Source: Dyella kyungheensis (lineage in GTDB: Bacteria; Pseudomonadota; Gammaproteobacteria; Xanthomonadales; Rhodanobacteraceae). From it: a stretch of 64,000 bases of DNA. Under the pieces are notes generated by a model, which saw only the letters and a program-made list of their open reading frames with translations, was not told where the DNA came from and ran no database searches. Both the position numbers and the translations under genes were made by a program. The stretch is from assembly GCF_016905005.1 (NCBI RefSeq), contig NZ_JADIKC010000002.1, forward strand, positions 275,501 to 339,500. Direction: 5' to 3'. Shown here in pieces: positions 7,705-15,521 of the stretch; within the stretch, counting starts at the first letter, position 1; the number at the start of each line of letters is the position of its first letter.

Positions 7705-9567
7705 ATGTCACGTCCTATTCGTACGGCCTTTGTTCCCCTCCAGCGTGCCGCTCTTTGCTGCATGGCACTGCTGGCCGCCACCACCGCTACGGGCGCCATG
7801 GCGGCGCCGCAGACGTGGACCAACCCGCTCGACATCGACTACCGCTACAACTTCGAGCAGATGAACGAGGGCATTTCCTACCGTACCGGCGCCGACCCGG
7901 CGATGGTCCGCTACGGCGACGCCTACTACCTGTTCATGACCATGGCCGACGGCTACTGGCACTCCAGCGACCTGGTGCACTGGGACTTCGTCAAGCCCGA
8001 CCACTGGCCGTTCGACAGCGAAGTGGCGCCGGCGACGCTGGTCGCGGACGGCAAGCTGTTCCTGATGCAATCGGCCACCGATCCGCGCCCGCTGATGGTC
8101 TCCACCGATCCGGCGCACGGCCGCTGGCAGTTCTGGACGCGATTGCTGCCGCCGGTTCCCGGCGCGGTATCCAGTGCAGGCGAGTGGGCGATCAAGCCCG
8201 GCGAACTGCCGCCGGGTCCGTGGGATCCCGCGCTGTTCCAGGACGACGACGGCAAGGTCTATCTCTACTGGGACTCGTCGAACGTGTATCCGCTGTACGG
8301 CGCGCAGCTCGACATGAAGTTTGCCGAGGCGCCGGAAGGCGACGGCAAGCGGCTGGCCTTCCTCACGCGTCCGCAACCGCTGCTTCAGCTCGATCCCGCC
8401 GAGCACGGCTGGGAACGCTTCGGCCAGGACCACACCGACAATGTCACGAAGCCCTTCCTCGAAGGCGCCTGGATGAACCGCCACGGCAACCGCTACTACC
8501 TGCAGTACGCGGCGCCGGGTACCGAATACAACGTCTACGGTACCGGCGTCGTGGTGGGCGACGCGCCGCTCGGCCCGTTCCACTACGCACCGTACAACCC
8601 CATCGGCGAGAAGCCGGGCGGCTTCGTCACCGGCGTAGGCCACGGTTCCACGTTCGAAGATGCGCACGGCAACGTGTGGAACACCGGCACCTCATGGATA
8701 GGCGCCAACTGGACCTTCGAACGGCGCATCGGGCTCTATCCGTCGGGTTTCCATACGGACGGCCAAATGTGGATCGACACGCGCTTCGGCGACTTCCCGC
8801 ACCGCATGCCCGACCATGCATTGAAGGAAGGCGAGGACACCTTCACCGGCTGGATGCTGCTGTCGTATCACAAGAAAGCCACGGCCTCGTCGTCGCTGCC
8901 CGATCATCCCGCCTCGACCACCACGGACGAAAACCCGCGTACGTTCTGGGTCGCCGCCAGCAACACGGCCGGCCAGACACTCACGGTCGACCTGGGCGGC
9001 GAACGCACGGTGCGCGCCGTGCAGGTGAACTTCGCGGACTATCGATCCGGCCGCTTCGGCGATGCGCCCGACATCGTGACCCAATTCGTGCTGGAAGGAT
9101 CGCGAGACGGCGCGCACTGGAGCACGCTGGCCGATCTGTCGCACGAAACACGCGATCGCGCCAATGCCTACGTCGAACTCGATCAGGCGGCACGCGTGCG
9201 CTACGTGCGCTATGTCCACAAGCACGTGGGTGCACGCACGCTGGCCATTTCGGATCTGCGCGTGTTCGGCAATGCCGATGGTGCGCTACCCGCCGCGCCG
9301 ACCCTGGTGTCGGCCAAGCGAATGAGCGACACGCGCGACGCCGAGATCGTGTGGACGCCGGTGCCCGGTGCCGTGGGCTACAACGTGCGTTGGGGCCTGG
9401 CCGCCGATCGCCTGCACTCCACCTATCAACGCTTCGCCGATCAGCCGACGCGCCTGCTGCTGCACTCGTTGAACAAGGGCGTGGATTACGTTGTGGCGGT
9501 GGAAGCGTTCGATGAGCACGGCGTATCGGTTCTTTCGGCCGTGAAGAGCCTGCCCGCGGGCGAGTGA
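7705..9567 (+). CDS. Secreted GH43-like glycosidase with F5/8-type (CBM32-like) and fibronectin III domains
   Basis: The 620-residue product has a signal peptide (to about residue 33, ATGAMA-AP). Next comes a five-bladed propeller resembling GH43 (about residues 45-370), with the early Asp in TGADPAMVRYGDAYYLF and a second conserved segment in GPWDPALFQDDDGKVYLYW. A discoidin/F5-8C domain at about 385-525 (TLTVDLGGERTVRAVQV, ISDLRVFG) and an FN3 domain at the C-terminus (VPGAVGYNVRWG) suggest carbohydrate binding. GH43 enzymes act on arabinan or xylan side chains, and the GH39 neighbour fits that. The start could instead be the ATG at 7690. Neither start has a strong ribosome-binding site. 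The stop codon abuts the stop of the convergent FUSC gene. Confidence 0.82.
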   Translation: MSRPIRTAFVPLQRAALCCMALLAATTATGAMAAPQTWTNPLDIDYRYNFEQMNEGISYRTGADPAMVRYGDAYYLFMTMADGYWHSSDLVHWDFVKPDHWPFDSEVAPATLVADGKLFLMQSATDPRPLMVSTDPAHGRWQFWTRLLPPVPGAVSSAGEWAIKPGELPPGPWDPALFQDDDGKVYLYWDSSNVYPLYGAQLDMKFAEAPEGDGKRLAFLTRPQPLLQLDPAEHGWERFGQDHTDNVTKPFLEGAWMNRHGNRYYLQYAAPGTEYNVYGTGVVVGDAPLGPFHYAPYNPIGEKPGGFVTGVGHGSTFEDAHGNVWNTGTSWIGANWTFERRIGLYPSGFHTDGQMWIDTRFGDFPHRMPDHALKEGEDTFTGWMLLSYHKKATASSSLPDHPASTTTDENPRTFWVAASNTAGQTLTVDLGGERTVRAVQVNFADYRSGRFGDAPDIVTQFVLEGSRDGAHWSTLADLSHETRDRANAYVELDQAARVRYVRYVHKHVGARTLAISDLRVFGNADGALPAAPTLVSAKRMSDTRDAEIVWTPVPGAVGYNVRWGLAADRLHSTYQRFADQPTRLLLHSLNKGVDYVVAVEAFDEHGVSVLSAVKSLPAGE

Positions 9568-10977
9568 TCAGCCTTCCAGCGTCTGGCGCAGCTGCTGCAA
9601 GGCCGGCAGCAGCGCCTCGGGCTGGCGCAGCGACTTGCGCGCGGCGCCAATGGCCTGGCGCACGCGTCCTGGCGTTTCTCCGCGCACGATCACATCGATC
9701 ACCGGGGTACGGCAGGCCAGCAGCGTGTCCACCCAGTCGGCCGGTTGCAACGTCCGGAAACGGTGCGTGAACCGACGCGCGGCGCGGAACGGCGCGGCCA
9801 TGTCTTCCAGTTCGTCCAGCGTCCTGGCCACGCGTGCGGGCAGGCGCTCGGCGGTGGCCGGGTCGGTCGCTTCCGCCATGGCGGCCAGCGCGTCGGCCAG
9901 CCGTCGACGCAGCACATCGCTGGAACGCACCGGCACCACCCACCATGCCGAGGCCAGGCCAATCGCGGCGCCAATCACGATCTCTTCGAGCCGCAACCAC
10001 AACAGCGTGCCCGGCGGCTGCGGCTCAAAGCCTTGCAGCAGTGCCAGTGCCAGCGTGACGAACAGCGCCCACCACGCATAACCCAGCGGACGCAGCCACA
10101 CGCCGAAGAACAGTGCCACGAGAATCAGCACGCCCGTCGTCGATGGATTGGCACCGGTGTGGATCGTCAACGACATCGCCAGCACCGTGCCCACTGCGGC
10201 ACCCGCGACGCGCAGTCCGCTCTTGTAGGCCACATCCAGTCGCCCTCGATTGCCGCTGTTGACGATGAAGGCCGTCAACACGATCCACGCCCAGCGCTCC
10301 TTGAAGAACAGGTAACCGACCACGAACGACAGCGCCAGCGCCACGGCCATCTGGATGGCCATACGCGTGCTGGCGACAGGCCGCATGCCGCCCTCCTGCG
10401 CCGGTGTGGCCGGTGCATGCTCCAGCGCCCGTATCGGCGGCAACCAACGCAGTCGACGCGCAAGCAGATGAAACACCGTCACCCACAGCAACGACAGCAA
10501 GGCCACCACGATCGGTACGAGCACAGGGGCGAGCAGGCCATTCGAAGGCGCGTGTATATGCGGCAGCGTCAGCAACGTCACGAACGGCAGGGCAATCAGG
10601 CGTCCCGCGCGCCGCGCCATCGAACCGAACCGGCGCAACCAGATTGCCAGGAACATCCCGGCCACGAACGCCAGCGCACCTACCCATGGCGTGTGACGCA
10701 GCAATAAACCCACACCCATCGCCACGAAGCCGACCAGTGGCAATGCGACAACCGCCTCCAGCCGTCCGCGCAGATCGTGATCCATATGGCTGCGCGACAA
10801 CGACAGACTCAACACCACCGCCAACACCGCCGGCCCGCCGCCCGGCGCAATCTCAAGCGTACAAAGCAGGGTAGCCAGCACCGCCAGCATCGTCACCACC
10901 GCTTCCACCAGCGGCTGCAACAGGATCGACCCGCGCGACCGGGCCATGCGAATCCATGCGGGCAGGGTGTCGGCCAT
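9568..10977 (-). CDS. FUSC-family inner-membrane protein (aromatic acid exporter-like)
   Basis: The 469-residue product has two hydrophobic halves. The second carries the FUSC signature region (ERWAWIVLTAFIVNSGNRGRLD followed by GLRVAGAAVGTVLA), and the protein ends in a cytoplasmic alpha-helical domain (residues about 370-469). Members include AaeB-like efflux components and YccS-like proteins. No partner membrane-fusion protein (AaeA type) is adjacent, so export of a specific compound is only inferred. The XRE regulator gene upstream on the same strand ends 51 bp before this start, so the two may be co-transcribed. Confidence 0.75.
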   Translation of the reverse strand: MADTLPAWIRMARSRGSILLQPLVEAVVTMLAVLATLLCTLEIAPGGGPAVLAVVLSLSLSRSHMDHDLRGRLEAVVALPLVGFVAMGVGLLLRHTPWVGALAFVAGMFLAIWLRRFGSMARRAGRLIALPFVTLLTLPHIHAPSNGLLAPVLVPIVVALLSLLWVTVFHLLARRLRWLPPIRALEHAPATPAQEGGMRPVASTRMAIQMAVALALSFVVGYLFFKERWAWIVLTAFIVNSGNRGRLDVAYKSGLRVAGAAVGTVLAMSLTIHTGANPSTTGVLILVALFFGVWLRPLGYAWWALFVTLALALLQGFEPQPPGTLLWLRLEEIVIGAAIGLASAWWVVPVRSSDVLRRRLADALAAMAEATDPATAERLPARVARTLDELEDMAAPFRAARRFTHRFRTLQPADWVDTLLACRTPVIDVIVRGETPGRVRQAIGAARKSLRQPEALLPALQQLRQTLEG

Positions 10978-11028
10978 AAGGGTTGGGTGGGCGGAGTGAA
11001 GGCGCCACTATAGATCGACAGGTGAAGG

Positions 11029-11850
11029 TTAAGAAGGCGAGCGCAACCCGCGGCAAAGATTCTCGGTCATCTGGTCCACCGGAAAGCACGACTCGATGTG
11101 CAGATCGTCCACGGTGACGTCCCAAGGGGTTCCGAACGTCGTAATGGTCGAGAAGAAACGATACGTTCCGGCACTCCCTCGAAGGACGGTCGTCATCATG
11201 GATGCAGGTGGATTGCTGGCAACACGCCGCCGCCAGGCTGCGGGCACATCCGGGTACTGCAGGACTTCGCTTAGCAGATGTTTTGCAACAGCATCCGTCG
11301 GATGGGTGGCGACCAACTCCTGCAGATGACGAAGCAGGTTCTGTGCGATCTCATGCCAGTTCTCCACGGCTCCTCGCAGGTCGCCCGGATCGAAAAACTG
11401 CCGGATCATGTTGGCATGCCTGGGCTTGCGTCCCTGCATCACATCCGCGTTGACGCGGGCCGCCGCTTCGTTGGCCCACAGGATGTCCCAGTGCCTGTTC
11501 ATCACGAAGGCGGGATAGGGCTCCTGCTGGTTGAGGATGCAGTCGATCGCATGACGGACCTGCGCCAGCTCGGGTCCGTCGATGTGCGATTCACCGTACG
11601 CAGCGGCGTACCCTGCCGCTTTAAGCAGCTGATTGCGATCACGCAGCGGCATGTTCATGGCACCCGCCAGACGATCGAGCACCTCCCTGCTGGGCTGCGA
11701 CTTTCCGCATTCGATGAAGCTCAGATGCCGTGGGGATATCTCTGCATCCGCAGCGAGTGCGGCCTGGCTCAGGCGATGCGCATCGCGCCATCCCCGCAAT
11801 AGCGAACCGACATCGCCGGTGGGTAATGATTCAAGGAGTCGCTGCTGCAT
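11029..11850 (-). CDS. XRE-family transcriptional regulator with MmyB-like ligand-binding domain
   Basis: The 273-residue product has a Cro/C1-type helix-turn-helix at about residues 18-72 (LSQAALAADAEISPRHLSFIE). A C-terminal domain follows whose motifs (PYPAFVMNRHWDILWAN, RFFSTITTFGTPWDVTVDDL, ESCFPVD) are those of the MmyB-like ligand-binding domain, a PAS-like fold known to bind a fatty acid in MmyB. Members usually repress a divergently transcribed oxidoreductase or hydrolase gene. Here an alpha/beta hydrolase gene starts 120 bp away in the opposite direction, and the shared region contains palindromes. The start at 11850 has only a weak ribosome-binding site. Confidence 0.88.
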   Translation of the reverse strand: MQQRLLESLPTGDVGSLLRGWRDAHRLSQAALAADAEISPRHLSFIECGKSQPSREVLDRLAGAMNMPLRDRNQLLKAAGYAAAYGESHIDGPELAQVRHAIDCILNQQEPYPAFVMNRHWDILWANEAAARVNADVMQGRKPRHANMIRQFFDPGDLRGAVENWHEIAQNLLRHLQELVATHPTDAVAKHLLSEVLQYPDVPAAWRRRVASNPPASMMTTVLRGSAGTYRFFSTITTFGTPWDVTVDDLHIESCFPVDQMTENLCRGLRSPS

Positions 11851-11873
11851 ATATCACACTCTTTGTCCGACGC

Positions 11874-11908
11874 CATGACGTCCGAGGTAATCACGTCATG
11901 ATCCATGA
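11874..11908. promoter_or_regulatory. Palindromic operator candidates between XRE regulator and hydrolase
   Basis: CATGACGT (11874-11881) and ACGTCATG (11893-11900) form a perfect 8-bp inverted repeat with an 11-bp spacer. Overlapping its right arm, TCATG-ATC-CATGA (11896-11908) is a second perfect palindrome. They lie 24 bp upstream of the XRE start and 63 bp upstream of the hydrolase start, where a shared repressor would bind. Confidence 0.5.
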
Positions 11909-11970
11909 GGTTATTCGTGCGGTGGCCTGTTGCTGAAACTATGCATGCATCCATCCACCGGAGCATTTGA

Positions 11971-12957
11971 ATGAATCGCCGCACGTTCCTCAATATCAGT
12001 GTTGCAAGCGGCGTCGCCCTGCTGGCGGGCAGTATATGGGCGCGCACCGCCAGGCACGCGAGTGCAGCGGGAGTTATTGCCACCAGCGCTTCCGCATTCG
12101 TAAAGCGGCGCAAATATCTTGTAACGGCTTACGGAGACATCGCCTATGTCGATGTCGGCAGCGGTCCGGCGGCGCTCTTCCTGCACGGCTTCCCGCTCAA
12201 CTCGTTCCAATGGCGTGACGCCATCCAGAGCCTTGCTCCCTACCGTCGCTGCCTGGCGCCCGATTTCCTGGGCCTGGGCTACACCCGGGTGGGCGAGGGA
12301 GTGAGCATGAAGCCTGTCAACCAAGTCGCCATGCTCATTGCGTTTCTCGACAAACTCGGCATCGACAAGGTGGACGTCGTAGGCAACGACAGTGGCGGCG
12401 CGGTGGCCCAGCTTCTGGCCGTCCACCATCCGGAGCGCATCCGCAGTGTGCTTCTGACCAATTGCGACACCGAGATCGAATGCCCACCGAAGGCGATGAA
12501 TCCGGTGATCGAACTGGCCGGACAGAACAGATTCGCCGAGGAATGGCTGCTGCCCTGGTGGAAGGATCCGAATGTTGCCCGAACGCCGGAAGGTTTTGGC
12601 GGCATGTGCTACGCCGATCCGTCGAATCCGACGAACGAGGCCGTAGCGACCTACTTCACACCCTTGGTGCAGAGCGCCGAGCTGCGCCACCGAACCAACC
12701 AGTTCGCTTCGGCCCTGGCCAGGAATTCGCTCGAAGGCATCGGGCCTGCGCTCAAAGCCAGCTGCATTCCGATGGGCGTGGTCTGGGGCACCGCCGATAG
12801 CATCTTCAGTATCGACGGCCTCCACTATCTGACCGAGAACATCGGCAACCTCAGATTCGCCGAGCGTCTGGACGGCTATAAATTGTTCTGGCCCGAAGAG
12901 CGCCCCGATGTGATCCGCGACCAGGCGCTCAGGCTATGGAAGGCGCGATGCCAATGA
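11971..12957 (+). CDS. Tat-exported alpha/beta hydrolase, dehalogenase/epoxide-hydrolase type
   Basis: The 328-residue product starts with a twin-arginine signal (NRRTFLN, then the hydrophobic stretch VASGVALLAGSIWA), so export of a folded protein is likely. The fold is an alpha/beta hydrolase: oxyanion motif FLHGFPLNSFQW (His72-Gly73) and nucleophile elbow GNDSGG, where Asp140 takes the nucleophile position as in haloalkane dehalogenases and epoxide hydrolases. In the usual place of the catalytic His (GHFxxEE-like motif) the sequence reads YKLFWPEERP, without His. Either the His is elsewhere or catalysis is altered. The substrate is unknown. It is divergent from an MmyB-type regulator that probably controls it. 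Confidence 0.82.
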   Translation: MNRRTFLNISVASGVALLAGSIWARTARHASAAGVIATSASAFVKRRKYLVTAYGDIAYVDVGSGPAALFLHGFPLNSFQWRDAIQSLAPYRRCLAPDFLGLGYTRVGEGVSMKPVNQVAMLIAFLDKLGIDKVDVVGNDSGGAVAQLLAVHHPERIRSVLLTNCDTEIECPPKAMNPVIELAGQNRFAEEWLLPWWKDPNVARTPEGFGGMCYADPSNPTNEAVATYFTPLVQSAELRHRTNQFASALARNSLEGIGPALKASCIPMGVVWGTADSIFSIDGLHYLTENIGNLRFAERLDGYKLFWPEERPDVIRDQALRLWKARCQ

Positions 12958-12988
12958 TGCCGAAGCGATCTGCGAGGCCATGAGCCGC

Positions 12989-13135
12989 TCAAGTATGTCC
13001 GGAGTCAGAACTGAACATTGCGGTGGCGCGTGCTTGCAGGGCGTCAGTCATGATGTGACGCAGGGTGTCGATGATCTGCAACTGAGCGTGCGGCACCCGA
13101 CTCAAGACATATGGATTGCCAATACGCCAAATGTC
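12989..13135 (-). pseudogene. Possible gene remnant (C-terminal fragment, unidentified)
   Basis: Between the hydrolase and the AraC gene there is a 453-bp gap. On the minus strand one frame is open for about 48 codons from 13135 to a TGA at 12989. It reads like real protein (WRIGNPYVL, HAQLQIIDTLRHIMTDAL) but has no start codon, because a TAG precedes it. It could be the tail of a decayed gene or chance. The rest of the gap is T/G-rich on the plus strand and shows no other gene. Confidence 0.22.
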
Positions 13136-13410
13136 CTAATGGCATGACGCTTGTTCACGCAGTTACATACTGGTTATCGACGAAGCAACGGTCCTGGCGC
13201 GGGGAAGGCGCACAGGATCCTCTGGGGGGAGGCTCCGCTGTTGGATTTGGTTGGTTGCATCAGGGGAGGCCTGTGCCTTTCCCTTGATTCTGTTTGCTTG
13301 TCGAGCTCACCTCTTGTGTGTCTGTCGTCGGTTGTCTTGCGAACGCAAGTTTTTGCGTTGGCGATGTCTCCTGGATGTTGTCTCGTTGGCATGGATGCCA
13401 GGGTATGTGC

Positions 13411-14409
13411 ATGACCGGGATCCTGGCGTTCGACAGCGCGGGTTTGCCGGAGACCGACGCGTTCGAGCGCTATCGTCGGCTCCATGCGCCAGACGTCGAA
13501 GTGGAGAAGGCGCCATCGCCGTTCTTTGCGCGCATGCGGAGCTGGTGGCTGGATCGTTCGAAGCTGTCAGTATGCGAATACGGCGGCGTTCGCCATGTGC
13601 GAAACGAGTATGACGCCCGTGACGGTCTTGACCATTTCGTCTTGCATCACGTGGTGAGCGGTGAACTACGGGCTGGCGCCCTGGGTCGGCCAGTTCGGAT
13701 CGATCCCGGCCAAACAGTGGTCCTGGATGCAAGAGTTCCCATGGAAGCAAGCTCGGCGAGCGTCCGGGTGATCACCATGAATGTGACGCGCGAGGCGATG
13801 CTCGCGGCGGCCGGGTCAGCGCTTGGCCTCCACGGATATTGCATCGACCACCGCCAGGGCGCGTTGCTGTCTTCGCTGTTGCGCGAACTGGTGGAACAGA
13901 TCCCGCATTTGGCTGTCGGCGCACATGGCGCGGTATTACGCACGCTGGTGGATCTGCTCTCGGTTGCATTGCATCCGACAGGTGCGACGGTGCGCCCGGA
14001 TGCTTTCCGGTTTGAGCATGCGCGGCACGAAGCGGCGCGCCAGGTCATTGAGGCAAATGCCGGCTCGCCGGATTTCTCCGTGCAGGACGTGATGAATGCC
14101 ACCGGCTTGTCGCGGACCGGTCTTTATCGTTTGTTCGAGCATTCGGGTGGCGTGGTCCGCTACATCCAGCAATGTCGACTGCAGCGCTTGCGCGTGCAAC
14201 TGGATGACCGTGCTTTCGACGCACAACCGCTTGCGGAGCTGGCGCCGCTGCTCGGATTTTCCAGCGAGAGCCATGCGGGGCGGTTGTTCAAGCAGATGTT
14301 CGGCGTGTCGCCCGGTGCTTACCGCGCTGCGAGCATTCGCGCGCAGGAGCACGCCTCGATCGACACGAAGGCCGTCCACGGGACGGGGAGGTTGTGCCAG
14401 GTGGCCTGA
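13411..14409 (+). CDS. AraC-family transcriptional regulator
   Basis: The 332-residue product ends in a double helix-turn-helix AraC domain (about residues 222-315): IEANAGSPDFSVQDVMNATG and the second helix pair LAPLLGFSSESHAGRLFKQM, then FGVSPGAYR. The N-terminal part resembles the AraC-binding-like sensor of the group with an HHVVSGELRAG segment. I chose the ATG at 13411, with CAGGG 7 bp upstream, over a longer frame from 13294 that adds a Cys-rich, unconserved leader. It precedes a sulfotransferase gene and the giant autotransporter on the same strand and may regulate them. The effector is unknown. Confidence 0.85.
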   Translation: MTGILAFDSAGLPETDAFERYRRLHAPDVEVEKAPSPFFARMRSWWLDRSKLSVCEYGGVRHVRNEYDARDGLDHFVLHHVVSGELRAGALGRPVRIDPGQTVVLDARVPMEASSASVRVITMNVTREAMLAAAGSALGLHGYCIDHRQGALLSSLLRELVEQIPHLAVGAHGAVLRTLVDLLSVALHPTGATVRPDAFRFEHARHEAARQVIEANAGSPDFSVQDVMNATGLSRTGLYRLFEHSGGVVRYIQQCRLQRLRVQLDDRAFDAQPLAELAPLLGFSSESHAGRLFKQMFGVSPGAYRAASIRAQEHASIDTKAVHGTGRLCQVA

Positions 14410-14585
14410 AGCCGGACCGGCCGGCTGGTACGTGCGTCGCACTGCTGGGACGCACAGACATGTTGCTGGTCGGCGGGGTCGCACTAGCATTCTTCGGTTT
14501 CGAGTGACAAGTCATTCACAAAGAACGCGAGAACGATGGGGTTCGTGGAACGCGTTGATCGACGCAAGTCCGTACAGGGGTAACG

Positions 14586-15401
14586 ATGAATCGCCAGTTT
14601 CATTTCATCTCGGGCCTGCCAAGGTCCGGGTCCACATTGCTTTCGGCCATCCTGGGCCAGAACCCGCGTTTCCATGCGGGTATGAGTGGCCCCGTCGGCG
14701 GCGCCTTCAATACGCTTCTGGGCGAGTTGAGTGGCCGCAATGAGTATTCGGTGTTCATCAGCGACGAGCAGCGCAAACGCATGCTCAAGGGTCTGTTCGA
14801 TAACTATTACGGCCCCGAATTCGAGGCGCCGGTGATCTTCGACACCAACCGCATCTGGTGCAGCAAGATGCGCCACCTGCGCCCGTTGTTTCCGCAGGGC
14901 AAGGTCATTGCCTGTGTGCGCAACATGTCGTGGATCATCGACAGCATCGAGCAGCTCATCCGCAGGAATGCGTTCCAGCCGTCGTCCATCTTCAACTACC
15001 AGCCGGGCGGCACGGTCTACACCCGCGCCGAAGGGCTGGCCAATGGCGAGGGCATGGTGGGTGCGTCTTACAACGCGTTGAAAGAAGCGTTTTACGGCGA
15101 CGAAACCGCCAACCTCATGCTGCTGCAATACGAGACGCTGGTGAGCAACCCGGCGAGTGCAATCGCGGCCGTCTACGACTTCATCGGCGAGCCGGCGTAC
15201 GCGCATGACTTTGACAACATCAGCTACCAGGCCGACGAGTTCGACCTGCGCGCCGGCACGCCGGGGTTGCATGCGGTGCGCAGCAAGATCTCCGTGCGTG
15301 AACGCATGAGCGTGTTGCCGCCGGATGTGTTCCGCCGTTTCGAGAACGATGCCTTCTGGCTCGATCCCACGCTCAATCCTCGCAACGTGCGCGTCGCCTG
15401 A
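14586..15401 (+). CDS. Sulfotransferase family protein
   Basis: The 271-residue product carries the two PAPS-binding signatures of sulfotransferases: the 5'-phosphosulfate loop GLPRSGST (residues 10-17) and the 3'-phosphate motif CVRNMSWIIDS (Arg112 and Ser120). It should transfer a sulfo group from PAPS to a hydroxyl or amine of an unknown acceptor in the cytoplasm. No signal peptide or membrane segment is visible. AGGGG lies 6 bp before the ATG. It sits 120 bp upstream of the autotransporter gene on the same strand. A functional link to that surface protein or to a secreted glycan is conceivable but not shown. Confidence 0.88.
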   Translation: MNRQFHFISGLPRSGSTLLSAILGQNPRFHAGMSGPVGGAFNTLLGELSGRNEYSVFISDEQRKRMLKGLFDNYYGPEFEAPVIFDTNRIWCSKMRHLRPLFPQGKVIACVRNMSWIIDSIEQLIRRNAFQPSSIFNYQPGGTVYTRAEGLANGEGMVGASYNALKEAFYGDETANLMLLQYETLVSNPASAIAAVYDFIGEPAYAHDFDNISYQADEFDLRAGTPGLHAVRSKISVRERMSVLPPDVFRRFENDAFWLDPTLNPRNVRVA

Positions 15402-15521
15402 CCCGGTGCCGCGCGACATTTTTTCTGTTTCGGAAGAACGCCACGCGTCGCGGGCACATGGTTGTGTCCAGCGTGGAAAACAGCAATTGAATGCATCCAG
15501 GCCAACAGGGGGCCTCACCTC

